A stretch of 64,000 nucleotides of DNA. It comes from CAVZAB01 sp963773155. GTDB taxonomy: Bacteria; Pseudomonadota; Alphaproteobacteria; Rhizobiales; Beijerinckiaceae. The DNA lies in assembly GCA_963773155.1 (NCBI GenBank), contig CAVZAB010000006.1, positions 293,242 through 357,241 of the forward strand. Reading direction: 5' to 3'. How positions within the stretch are numbered: the stretch's first letter is position 1; the number at the start of each line of letters is the position of its first letter. Made by a program: the position numbers and the translations under genes. Of the stretch, positions 1 to 8,398 are shown one piece after another. Under the pieces are notes generated by a model. That model ran no database searches, was not told the origin of the DNA, and worked only from the letters and a program-made list of their open reading frames with translations.

Positions 1-34
1 CCTGACGGGCCCCGCAAGATTGTGCGGAAATAAC

Positions 35-1270
35 ATGGGAAAGGCCTTTGGGCTGGCGCAGAAAGACGATGCGGCGGCGTGCGAGCGCTACGTCCTCAAC
101 AGCCTCCTGATCGGCGCCGCGCTGCTCGGCCTTGTCAGCGCAGCGATGCTCGCGGTCGATCCCTATGGCGTGTTCGGCACTAGGCTCGTTCCCGACCGGC
201 TGTTTGCAGCCGACCGCCGTCTGACACTTGGCGGCGACCGGGTTATCAAGGGGCTGCTCATGCTGGCCGAACGACCGCGGACGCTGGTCGCCGGCTCTTC
301 GCGCGTTGCAATCGGCTTTAACCCGCAAAGCCCAGCGCTTGCCGGCCTCGATCTCTACAATGCCGGCCTGCCGGGTGCCGCCGGCCCGGAGATCCTATTG
401 TCGGCACGGGTTGCCGGGTCCCGTGTGCCGCACTTGTCCTGGCTCGTTCTGTGTCTTGATTTCGATCTCTTCTTTCAAACCGAAGGTGCGGCGAGCGACC
501 TCGGCGATTCGATTTTCGCTGGACGGCCCGCGGCCTATGGCTTGATCGGGGCGACCTATGCCTATGCCGCCCTTGAAACCCCGGCCCGCAAGCTGCCGGC
601 GCTCTTTGCCGGGCGTCCGATTGCCGGGCCAGTGAGCCTGCGGGGCTGGCTGGTGCGCGATTTGGCGATGCGCGGGAAGCCGGAGCGGTCGATGTTTCTC
701 GACGAAATCGCCGGGATGGCCGTGAAGAGCCTCGCCGCCACGCAAAGCGCCCTTGCGACGGAAAATGCGGAGCAGCGCTACCAAGATCTCGCCGAAACCT
801 TAGCCCAATTGCTCGCTCGCGGCATCGCGGTCGATGTCGTGTTGCCGCCCGTGCATGTTTGGCGGCTCGATCTTATTCAGGAATTCGGACTGCTGCCGGC
901 CTATCAGACCTGGAAACGCCGACTCACCGAGATCGTCGCCGCGGCCGGGCATTCGGGATCGGCACGGCTGTTCGATTTCAATGTTGTCGATCGCTTGACC
1001 AGCGCATCGCCGCGCGATGCCGCGCCATTCGGGGTTGCCGAATTTTTCGAACCCTCGCATTTCCTGCCGCCGCTTGGCGATACGATCTTCGCGGTGCTGC
1101 AGGGCCAAAGCCCAGCCGGCGGTGACAGCGGCTTCGGCCGCCAATTGCACCCAGCGACGCTTGCGGTTCATCTCGAGCAGACCGGCGCGTCGTTGGCGGC
1201 CTGGCGACTTGCCCATCCCGACGAGGCGGCCGAAATCCGCAAGGTGGCAGATGACGCGCGCGCGCAGTAA
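35..1270 (+). CDS. SGNH/AlgX-like partner protein of an MBOAT acyltransferase
   Basis: A 411-aa protein with an N-terminal membrane anchor (about residues 22-45) followed by a VDPYGVFGTR segment. A GSSR motif near residue 87 and EPSHFLPPLGD near residue 340 resemble the Ser-containing block and the terminal His block of SGNH/AlgJ-AlgX-type acetyl-transfer proteins. It is clearly paralogous to the protein at 2812-4002 (VDPFGIFGTRIVP, GSSRSFLGF, ESSHFTPRLGD). The MBOAT gene starts 58 nt downstream. I infer a role in O-acylation of an exported polysaccharide together with the MBOAT protein; the substrate is unknown. Start: ATG at 35 after GGAA; an in-frame TTG at 20 is possible. Confidence 0.75.
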   Translation: MGKAFGLAQKDDAAACERYVLNSLLIGAALLGLVSAAMLAVDPYGVFGTRLVPDRLFAADRRLTLGGDRVIKGLLMLAERPRTLVAGSSRVAIGFNPQSPALAGLDLYNAGLPGAAGPEILLSARVAGSRVPHLSWLVLCLDFDLFFQTEGAASDLGDSIFAGRPAAYGLIGATYAYAALETPARKLPALFAGRPIAGPVSLRGWLVRDLAMRGKPERSMFLDEIAGMAVKSLAATQSALATENAEQRYQDLAETLAQLLARGIAVDVVLPPVHVWRLDLIQEFGLLPAYQTWKRRLTEIVAAAGHSGSARLFDFNVVDRLTSASPRDAAPFGVAEFFEPSHFLPPLGDTIFAVLQGQSPAGGDSGFGRQLHPATLAVHLEQTGASLAAWRLAHPDEAAEIRKVADDARAQ

Positions 1271-1328
1271 GCCTTCGGCGCGGCCGGCCACCAGCGCCGC
1301 AAACCCCTGGAACGGGTGATCACCGGTC

Positions 1329-2804
1329 ATGCTCTTTACCGCGCCGATCTTCCTGTTCGGGTTGCTGCCGGTGACGCTCATCGGCGCGGCCCTCATCAAT
1401 CGGCATCGACCGCAGCTTCTGGTGGCCTGGCTGCTTGTCGCCTCAATGGTGTTCTATGCTTGGTGGAGCATCAAATATCTCGCCTTGTTCGGGCTTTCAA
1501 CGCTCGTCAATTGGTTGTTCGGCCACGCCCTCGATCGCCTGTCCAAAGGCTCGGCCGCGCGCCGATTTGTCCTCGCGTGCGGTCTGGTGTGGAACATCGG
1601 CCTTCTCGCATTCTTCAAATACACGGATTTCCTGATCACCACCCTCGACCAGGTAACCGGCGGCCAATGGCCACTTCTGCACATTGTGCTGCCACTCGGC
1701 ATTTCATTCTTCACCTTCCAGAAAATCGCCTATCTTGTGGATATCTACCGCGGCCAAGCCCACCCGGGCAGGTTTCTCGACTTTGCCCTATTCGTCTTCT
1801 TCTTTCCGCAATTGATCGCCGGACCGATCGTCCATCACGCCGAGATCATGCCGCAATTGCGCGATCTGCCGACCCGTGCCGGCGACCGCCAATGGCACTG
1901 GGAAAATCTTGCTGTCGGCTTCACGCTTCTTGTGATCGGCCTCGTCAAGAAGGTGCTCATTGCCGATCAATTATCGCCCGGCGCCACACCGGTTTTCGAG
2001 CTGGCCGCGGCGGCTCGCCCAATTGGCGCCATTCTCGCCTGGCAGGCCGCGCTGTCCTTCACCGGCCAGCTCTACTTCGATTTTTCCGGTTACAGCGACA
2101 TGGCGATCGGACTGGCTCGGATGTTCGGCATTCGCATGCCGGCCAATTTCAATTCGCCCTATCAGGCGACGTCGATCATCGATTTCTGGCGGCGCTGGCA
2201 CATGACACTGTCGCGTTTCCTGCGCGACTATCTCTACATCCCGCTCGGCGGCAACCGAGTCGGCACCTGGCACCGCTACCAGAATCTGATGGTCGTGATG
2301 CTGCTCGGCGGTCTCTGGCATGGCGCCGGCTGGACCTTCGTTCTGTGGGGCGGACTGCATGGGTTCTATCTGATTATCGCGCATCTTTGGCGCGAATGGC
2401 GGGGCTGGCCGGTGCCGGCCTGGCTCGGCTGGCCGGCGACGCTCGTTGCGGTGATAGCCGCCTGGATCGTGTTTCGGGCAAGCGACCTTGCTTCGGCCTG
2501 CAATCTGCTCACCGGGCTCGTCGGCGCGCACGGTCTGTCGACCCATACGGCCTTTGTCGAAAGGTCCGATCCGATGATCCGGGCCCTTGCCGCGCTTGGC
2601 TTGGCGCTACTTGCGCCCAATTCGCAGACGATCATGCGGCAGTACCGCGTGGTTCTGGGCGAGGTCGACGCGCCTTGCAATCCGCTGAAGCGGGCGCTTG
2701 TCTGGCGGCCGTCCAACCTGACCGCCGGTCTGTGTGCGGTGGCGATCGTTGGTCTGGTCCTGTTCTCCTGGCAGACATCGGAATTCCTTTATTTCCAGTT
2801 TTGA
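1329..2804 (+). CDS. MBOAT family membrane-bound O-acyltransferase (AlgI-like)
   Basis: A 491-aa polytopic membrane protein of the MBOAT family. The family core is visible: YFDFSGYSDMAIG, then WRRWHMTLSRFLRDYLYIPLGGN, then GGLWHGAGWTFVLWGGLHG with the conserved His. AlgI-like members move an acyl group, usually acetyl, across the membrane to a periplasmic acceptor with the help of an SGNH-type partner. Two such partner-like genes flank it (35-1270 and 2812-4002), which supports an extracellular glycan O-acetylation module. Length is normal for the family. Confidence 0.9.
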   Translation: MLFTAPIFLFGLLPVTLIGAALINRHRPQLLVAWLLVASMVFYAWWSIKYLALFGLSTLVNWLFGHALDRLSKGSAARRFVLACGLVWNIGLLAFFKYTDFLITTLDQVTGGQWPLLHIVLPLGISFFTFQKIAYLVDIYRGQAHPGRFLDFALFVFFFPQLIAGPIVHHAEIMPQLRDLPTRAGDRQWHWENLAVGFTLLVIGLVKKVLIADQLSPGATPVFELAAAARPIGAILAWQAALSFTGQLYFDFSGYSDMAIGLARMFGIRMPANFNSPYQATSIIDFWRRWHMTLSRFLRDYLYIPLGGNRVGTWHRYQNLMVVMLLGGLWHGAGWTFVLWGGLHGFYLIIAHLWREWRGWPVPAWLGWPATLVAVIAAWIVFRASDLASACNLLTGLVGAHGLSTHTAFVERSDPMIRALAALGLALLAPNSQTIMRQYRVVLGEVDAPCNPLKRALVWRPSNLTAGLCAVAIVGLVLFSWQTSEFLYFQF

Positions 2805-2811
2805 GGCGGCG

Positions 2812-4002
2812 ATGACGATGCAATCCTATCTGTTGCGCGCCGGCACCGCGGCCCTCGCCGTGATTGGAATCATTGTCGGCTTGGGCATTGCAGTCGATCC
2901 ATTCGGCATTTTCGGGACCAGGATCGTCCCGCACAGCATTTTCCCGCACGACCGCAATTTCCGCTCCGGTGCCGACCGCACGCGCAAATCGCTCGAACTT
3001 GCGGCACGCCGTCAGCCGATTGATCTGCTCATCGTCGGATCCTCGCGCAGCTTCCTCGGCTTCGATCCGGCCTCGCCGGTCCTGCGGCCGCTTAATGCGT
3101 ATAACGGCGGGCTCGGTGCAGGCGGCCTGGAGGAGGCGGTGCGCATGGTCCATTTCGCGCTCGCCAGGCACCCGGAAATCGGTCGTATCCTCTGGGGAAT
3201 TGACAGCGACCGATTCCTGGCCGGGGCAACCGACAATCCCGAGGTAAGCGATTTGCCCTTGACCGGCATGCCTCTCGCAAGCGGCAGGTTGCGGCAATTG
3301 CTGGCGAGTGAGCCGGTCTCGATCCTGTTTCGAGCGATTGGCGCCATGGTTATCGGCAAATTGAGGCCGGACGTGCAGAATGATGGACGCGATGTCACCG
3401 AGGCGCGCGATCACGGGGCAGCCCAACGGGCTGCGACTTTTGCCTCGCAGCTTGCGTTCTATTGCCGTCAGATGGCTTTGAGCGGGGCCGATGCTCCAGA
3501 GCTTGATCTTGCGCCGCTGACTTGCACGCTCAAGGCCTTGAAACGGCGTGGTGTCGACGTCGACTTGGTGATCTATCCTTTGCATCTGCGTGTGCTTGCG
3601 GCGCTTGATCTGGCCAATGCACTCGACCATCTCGATTTCTTCAAGCGGCGGATCACCGCTGCCGTTGACGCGGCAAGGGACGAACCTGGCACCGGCCGGA
3701 TCCGTCTATTCGATTTCAATCGAGTTAATGCGACGACCGCGGAAGCGGTACCGCCGCAAGGCGCCTCGCAGGACATGCGCTATTTCTTCGAAAGTTCGCA
3801 TTTCACGCCGCGGCTTGGCGATGCGATCCTCAATGCGCTCGCGCAGCCCCCGGGGACCAGCGACGGCGCCGAACTCGGGGTTTTGCTGGAGCCGGCCACC
3901 GTCGAGGCACGGCTGGCGGAGAACCGGGCCGCCTTCCTTGCCTGGCGCGATCAAAATCCCGCCGAAATCCAGGCCGTCGGCGAGGCGGGATGCGGCCGAT
4001 GA
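2812..4002 (+). CDS. SGNH/AlgX-like partner protein, second paralogue
   Basis: A 396-aa protein with an N-terminal transmembrane anchor and the same motif order as the first gene of the cluster: VDPFGIFGTR, GSSRSFLGF and FFESSHFTPRLGDAIL. The start chosen is ATG 2812, 7 nt after the MBOAT stop; a longer frame exists but would run back into the MBOAT gene. Its end overlaps the next gene by an ATGA junction (3999-4002), so translation is probably coupled. I infer it works with the MBOAT protein at the cytoplasmic membrane; no substrate can be named. Confidence 0.75.
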   Translation: MTMQSYLLRAGTAALAVIGIIVGLGIAVDPFGIFGTRIVPHSIFPHDRNFRSGADRTRKSLELAARRQPIDLLIVGSSRSFLGFDPASPVLRPLNAYNGGLGAGGLEEAVRMVHFALARHPEIGRILWGIDSDRFLAGATDNPEVSDLPLTGMPLASGRLRQLLASEPVSILFRAIGAMVIGKLRPDVQNDGRDVTEARDHGAAQRAATFASQLAFYCRQMALSGADAPELDLAPLTCTLKALKRRGVDVDLVIYPLHLRVLAALDLANALDHLDFFKRRITAAVDAARDEPGTGRIRLFDFNRVNATTAEAVPPQGASQDMRYFFESSHFTPRLGDAILNALAQPPGTSDGAELGVLLEPATVEARLAENRAAFLAWRDQNPAEIQAVGEAGCGR

Positions 4003-4892
4003 GCCCAATGCAGGGCCTGATCGCCGCATTGATCAGGCGGGCCGGGAGATTTGCGCCGACCCGGCGCCCGGCACTCATGGCGATGTTGCGGCTGCGCCGT
4101 ACCGATTTGTTACCGCGCTTGGTCGACGGCCAGGTCAACGGCCGCCACCTTACACTCGATCTCGACGAGCCGGTCGATGCCAAGCTGTTCGTCTTTGGCG
4201 CGTTCGATTTGCGCGGTCTAAAGCTAATGCGACGGGTCGTTGCGGCGACCGGTGGGCGTACCATCCTCGACATTGGCGCCAATATCGGCAATCACACCGC
4301 CTTCTTCTGCGATTGGGCGGGCGAGGTGGTCGCGTTCGAGCCAAATCCGCCGGTCCATGCCAGGCTATTGGCGTTTGTGACCGCCAACCGGCTCGACAAC
4401 GTCCGGGTCCTTGCCTGCGGCCTCTCCGACCGCAACGGCGAAGTCGATTTCTTCGTAAGCCCTGGCGCTGCCGGCCTGTCCTCGATGGACCCGCAGCCCG
4501 GCAGCGTCCATGCCGGGCGGGTGCCGGTGCGGCGCGGCGACGATCTCGTCGCCGAACTTGGCCTTGGCGGCATCGATTTCATCAAAATCGATGTCGAGGG
4601 GCACGAATGGGAGGTTATAAGCGGCCTTGCTGTGACGATCGCCAGGGAACGTCCCTTCATCGTTGCAGAATTTGGTGACGGCTCGATCCGCAAATTCGGG
4701 TCGTCCGAGGCGATGGCGCGGATGCTCCCGGGCTATCGGATCTACGGCACCGGTGAGGCTATGGTCTCGCACCTGTTCAAGACGGCCCTTTCGGCGCAGA
4801 CATTCGTCTTCGGCCAGGACTATTCGCACATTCTGTGCGTACCGGAAGAAAAGCGCGACAGGCTAAAGGCGGTGTTGCGGTTGCCCGATTAG
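3999..4892 (+). CDS. FkbM family SAM-dependent methyltransferase
   Basis: A 297-aa protein with the FkbM methyltransferase fold: motif I ILDIGANIGNHTAFF near residue 90, acidic motif VVAFEPNP, and the post-core IDFIKIDVEGHEWEVISGL block typical of FkbM. Members O-methylate sugars or small molecules. The ATG at 3999 overlaps the preceding stop (ATGA), so it probably belongs to the MBOAT operon and may decorate the same glycan; this is inference. ATG 3990 is an alternative start. Confidence 0.85.
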   Translation: MSPMQGLIAALIRRAGRFAPTRRPALMAMLRLRRTDLLPRLVDGQVNGRHLTLDLDEPVDAKLFVFGAFDLRGLKLMRRVVAATGGRTILDIGANIGNHTAFFCDWAGEVVAFEPNPPVHARLLAFVTANRLDNVRVLACGLSDRNGEVDFFVSPGAAGLSSMDPQPGSVHAGRVPVRRGDDLVAELGLGGIDFIKIDVEGHEWEVISGLAVTIARERPFIVAEFGDGSIRKFGSSEAMARMLPGYRIYGTGEAMVSHLFKTALSAQTFVFGQDYSHILCVPEEKRDRLKAVLRLPD

Positions 4893-4940
4893 CCGGCGGC
4901 GAATGGGCCGGCCGGCCTGCTTAAGGGAGGCGGGAGGAGA

Positions 4941-5441
4941 ATGGACCCACATTTGCAAAAGGCGTTTCCGGTATCCTGGGATCAGTTTCATCGCGATGCC
5001 CGGGCGCTTGCCTGGCGGCTAGCTGGGGCTGGACCTTTCCAGGCAATCGTCTGCATTACGAGAGGGGGCCTCGTGCCGGCTGCCATTGTCGCGCGCGAAC
5101 TTGGCACCCGGGTCATTGAAACGGTCTGTATCGCCAGTTATCACGACTACACCGAACAGGGAAAACTCAAGGTTCTTAAGGGCGTTTCGCCCGAGATCAG
5201 CAAATTGGGCGCGCTCGACGGTGTTCTTGTCGTCGATGATCTCGTGGACACTGGCGCGACCGCCCGCGTGGTCCGTGAAATGCTGCCGAAGGCGCATCTG
5301 GCAACCGTCTACGCCAAACCGCTGGGCCGGCCGCTGGTTGATACGTTCGTGACCGAAGTGTCGCAGGACACCTGGATCTATTTTCCCTGGGACATGGGCC
5401 TCGCCTTCCAGCCGCCGATCGCCAAGGACAGCGCCGGCTAA
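4941..5441 (+). CDS. gpt: xanthine phosphoribosyltransferase (Gpt-type)
   Basis: A 166-aa type I phosphoribosyltransferase. CITRGGLVPAAIVARELG is the N-terminal nucleotide-binding block and VLVVDDLVDTGATA is the PRPP-binding loop, followed by VYAKPLGRPLVDTF and the WIYFPWD hood typical of Gpt. It would salvage xanthine or guanine to the nucleotide using PRPP. A strong GGGAGGAG ribosome site precedes ATG 4941. It lies between the MBOAT cluster and the tRNA-Leu gene. Confidence 0.88.
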   Translation: MDPHLQKAFPVSWDQFHRDARALAWRLAGAGPFQAIVCITRGGLVPAAIVARELGTRVIETVCIASYHDYTEQGKLKVLKGVSPEISKLGALDGVLVVDDLVDTGATARVVREMLPKAHLATVYAKPLGRPLVDTFVTEVSQDTWIYFPWDMGLAFQPPIAKDSAG

Positions 5442-5494
5442 GGCGAGCCGGCTTGCGGCGCAATCGAGGAAATGGGTATAGAAAGGAGCGATGC

Positions 5495-5814
5495 GCGGAC
5501 GTGGCGGAATTGGTAGACGCAACGGACTTGAGAACGATTGAGTGCTCGGCGGGAAACCGCCGATGCAGAACTGCTCAAATTCGGGGAAACCGGTGACAGG
5601 CAATCCCGAGCCAAGCGCGCCGCCGCCGGCGCGAAGGTGTAGAGACTAGACGGGCAGCACCTAAAGCCGGGCCGGCAGGCCGGGCCAGGGTGAAGGGATA
5701 GTCCAGACCACGAACCCGCCGGGCGCAGGCCCGACGGGGCGGCGAAAGCCGCCGCTGGTAAGAAAATCCGTTGGGGGTAACCCCGTGCCGGTTCGATTCC
5801 GGCCGCCCGCACCA
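5495..5814 (+). tRNA. tRNA-Leu(UAA) interrupted by a group I intron
   Basis: The exons are 5495-5529 and 5763-5814 (87 nt joined, CCA encoded at 5812-5814). The D arm carries GGTAGACGC, the T arm is GCCGG-TTCGATT-CCGGC, and there is a long variable arm GGGGGTAACCCC. The anticodon stem ACGGA pairs with TCCGT; the joined loop reads CTTAAAA, giving anticodon UAA. The split falls after U34, the site used by the cyanobacterial tRNA-Leu(UAA) intron. One acceptor pair is A5-C68 (5499 with 5806) rather than a Watson-Crick pair. It lies 53 nt downstream of gpt. Confidence 0.93.
5530..5762 (+). ncRNA. group I intron in the tRNA-Leu anticodon loop
   Basis: A 233-nt self-splicing-type intron without an ORF. 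Conserved elements appear in order: P (AATTCGGGGAAACC, 5579-5592), Q (GGCAATCCCGAGCCAAG, near 5599-5615), R (GTGTAGAGACTAGACGGG, near 5637-5654) and S (AAGGGATAGTCC, near 5693-5704). P1 forms between exon ACUU and intron GAGU at about 5539-5542, with the expected U-G pair at the splice site. P2 is the CGGCG/CGCCG hairpin near 5547, and a GGCGGC-GAAA-GCCGCC hairpin lies near 5739 (P9 region). The intron ends in G (5762), the omega-G. All of this matches a small bacterial tRNA group I intron. Confidence 0.92.
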
Positions 5815-5876
5815 TTCATTTGGCCGGGGCAGGGGCGCTTCGCGCCACCATCGTCTGGCCGAAGGCGGGCTCGTGG

Positions 5877-5954
5877 GGGCCCTCGCCCTTGCTTTTTTGG
5901 CGCTGCGGCCGAAATTGACAGCTTCAGGACAAGCCGTGGCTTCGGCGAGGGCCC
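5877..5954. repeat. 11-bp inverted repeat downstream of the tRNA
   Basis: GGGCCCTCGCC at 5877-5887 is repeated inverted as GGCGAGGGCCC at 5944-5954. A T-run (TTTTTT, near 5893-5898) lies just inside the left arm. It sits between the tRNA-Leu end and the next gene and could take part in ending the tRNA transcript, but the geometry is not that of a standard intrinsic terminator. Confidence 0.4.
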
Positions 5955-6000
5955 GGTAAAGTGTTGGCACCAGCAGGCGCATGATCGCGAGACCTTCCGG

Positions 6001-8398
6001 ATGGTAAAAGCCTCGACCAGCTTCGGGATTGGCGAAAGGGTCGCGCGCAGCGAGGATCCAAGGCTGCTCCGCGGGGAGGGCGTCTATACTGACGACATCA
6101 ATCTGGCTGGCCAGCTGTATGCCGTCTTTCTACGCAGCATTCAGGCCCATGCCACCATTGTTTCGATTGATGTTGAGGAGGCCGCCGCGATGCAGGGCGT
6201 GCGGCTAATTCTGACCGGCGATGATCTTGCCAAGGCAAACTATGGGCAACTCACCAGCCGGATGCCGCTCAAGAGCCGTGATGGCTCGCCGATGCATGCG
6301 CCCGGTCATGTCGGCCTGGCGACCGGCAAGGTGCGCTATGTCGGCGATCCGATCGTCTGCGTCGTCGCCGATTTCGATGCTGGCCGCCCAAGATGCGGCC
6401 GAAGCCGTGCGCCTCGAACTCGATCCCTTGCCCGCTGTTGTCGATGCCAGGACCGCCATCGCTTCGGCCGCCCCGCTGCTGCACGACGAGGTTCCCGACA
6501 ATGTGGCGCTCGATTACCATTCCGGTGACGCGGCGGCGGTTGCGGCGGCCTTTGCCTCGGCGGCGCACGTGACACGCCTCGATATTGTCAGCAATCGCGT
6601 GATCGTCAACGCGATGGAGCCGAGGGCGGCGCTCGCCGACTACGACCCGCACGGGGAGCGTTTCACCCTGCATGTCGGATGTCAGGGCGTGTTCGGCATG
6701 CGCAATGCGTTGGCCCACGAAATATTGAAGGTGCCGCCAGGAAAAATCAGAGTTTTGACCGGACAGGTCGGCGGTTCGTTTGGCATGAAATCATCGGTCT
6801 TTCCGGAATATGTCTGTCTTTTGCACGCGGCAAGACTGCTCGCCCGCCCGGTCAAGTGGACCGACCGGCGCAGCGAAAGCTTTGTTTCCGATCACCACGG
6901 CCGCGACCATCAATTCCTAGCCGAACTGGCGCTCGATCGACAAGGCCGGTTTCTCGCCCTTCGGCTTACCGGATTCGGCAATGTCGGCGCCTATCTGACG
7001 CCGTTTGGCCCGTTCATGCCGACAATCGGAGTCGGCAGGAATGCCGCCAGCGTCTATCGAACGCCGCTGATCGAGGTGAACAGCCGCATTGTCTTCACCA
7101 ATACGACGCCGGTCGGCGCCTATCGCGGGGCCGGCCGGCCCGAGGGCAATTACATCATGGAGCGGCTGATCGAGACTGCGGCGGCGGAAATGGGAATCGA
7201 TAGTGTTGAATTGCGCCGCCGCAATCATATCCGGCCACAGGATCTGCCCTATCTGGCGGCGTCCGGCATGACCTATGACAGCGGTGAATTCACAGCACTC
7301 CTCGAACATGCGCTGGAACTCGCCGATTGGAACGGCTTCGAGGCGCGCCGGCTCGACAGCGCCAGCCGCGGCCTCTTGCGCGGCCGCGGCATTGGTCAAT
7401 ATCTCGAGGTGACGGCACCACCGACCCGGGAGATGGCCGGCTTGCATTTCGAGGCGGACGGCACCGTCACAATCGTCACCGGCACCCTCGATTACGGACA
7501 GGGCCATGCTACCGCTTTCGCCCAGGTCCTGGCCGACCAGCTCGGCCTGCCCTTCAGCGCCATTCGCCTGGTCCAGGGCGACAGCGACCGTCTAATCGCC
7601 GGCGGCGGCACGGGCGGCTCCAAGTCGATTATGGCGAGCGGCCAAGCAATCGTCGAGGCGAGCGCGCTGGTCGTTGAAAAGGGGTTGAGGCTGGCCGCCG
7701 AGCTGCTCGAGGCGGGCCGCGAGGACATTCGGTTCGAGCGCGGCGAGTTTCGCATCGTCGGCACCGACCGTTCGCTGCATTTGAGCGAGATGGCGCGTCT
7801 TATTGCCGAGGGTGCTGTGCCGGGCCACCCGCGTGGCAGCCTTGATGTCGATCATATTCACGAGGCCTCGCCCGCCGCCTTTCCGAACGGTTGTCATGTC
7901 GCGGAAGTCGAGATCGACCCGCAGACCGGCGTTGTCCGTGTCGTCCGCTACGTCATGGCCAACGATTTTGGCACATTGGTCAATCCGCTCCTGGTCGAGG
8001 GCCAATTGCATGGCGGCGTGGTCCAGGGGATCGGCCAGGCCCTGTTTGAATTGACCCGCTACGACGCCGACGGACAACTTGCCTCGGGGTCCTATATGGA
8101 CTATGCGCTGCCGCGGGCAGGCGACCTGCCGGAATTCGTGTTCTCCAGCCGGCCGGTGCCGGCGACAACCAATGCGCTCGGCGTCAAGGGCTGTGGCGAG
8201 GCAGGCTGCGCCGGGGCCTTGCCGTCCGTCATGAACGCGGTCGTTGACGCGCTTGCCCCCTTTGGCATTCGCCACATCGACATGCCGGCAGTGCCCGGCC
8301 GCGTTTTTCGCGCCATTCGCGCCGCCACGGCCGCAAATTCAATAGCGAGCCCAACCACTAGCGAACCATTCCGCGGGCATCAACCCGCAGCGTCCTGA
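6001..8398 (+). pseudogene. xanthine dehydrogenase family molybdopterin-binding subunit, one frameshift
   Basis: Large subunit of a molybdenum hydroxylase (form II CoxL / xanthine dehydrogenase family). The N-terminal part from ATG 6001 (GIGERVARSEDPRLLRGEGVYTDDI) is in one frame and the rest, from about 6380 to TGA 8398, is in another; the shift falls near 6375-6385. The long downstream frame alone spans 6221-8398. The active-site block reads AYRGAGRPEG, the form II signature rather than the CO dehydrogenase AYXCSFR loop, and GCGEAGCAG carries the catalytic Glu. The FAD and 2Fe-2S subunits are not next to it. Its 3' end overlaps the convergent gene by 41 bp. Confidence 0.82.

Noticed and set aside
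1316..2815. 499-aa open frame on the plus strand over the MBOAT gene
   Set aside because: Arg/Pro/Ser-rich shadow of the real MBOAT frame; no domain or membrane pattern.
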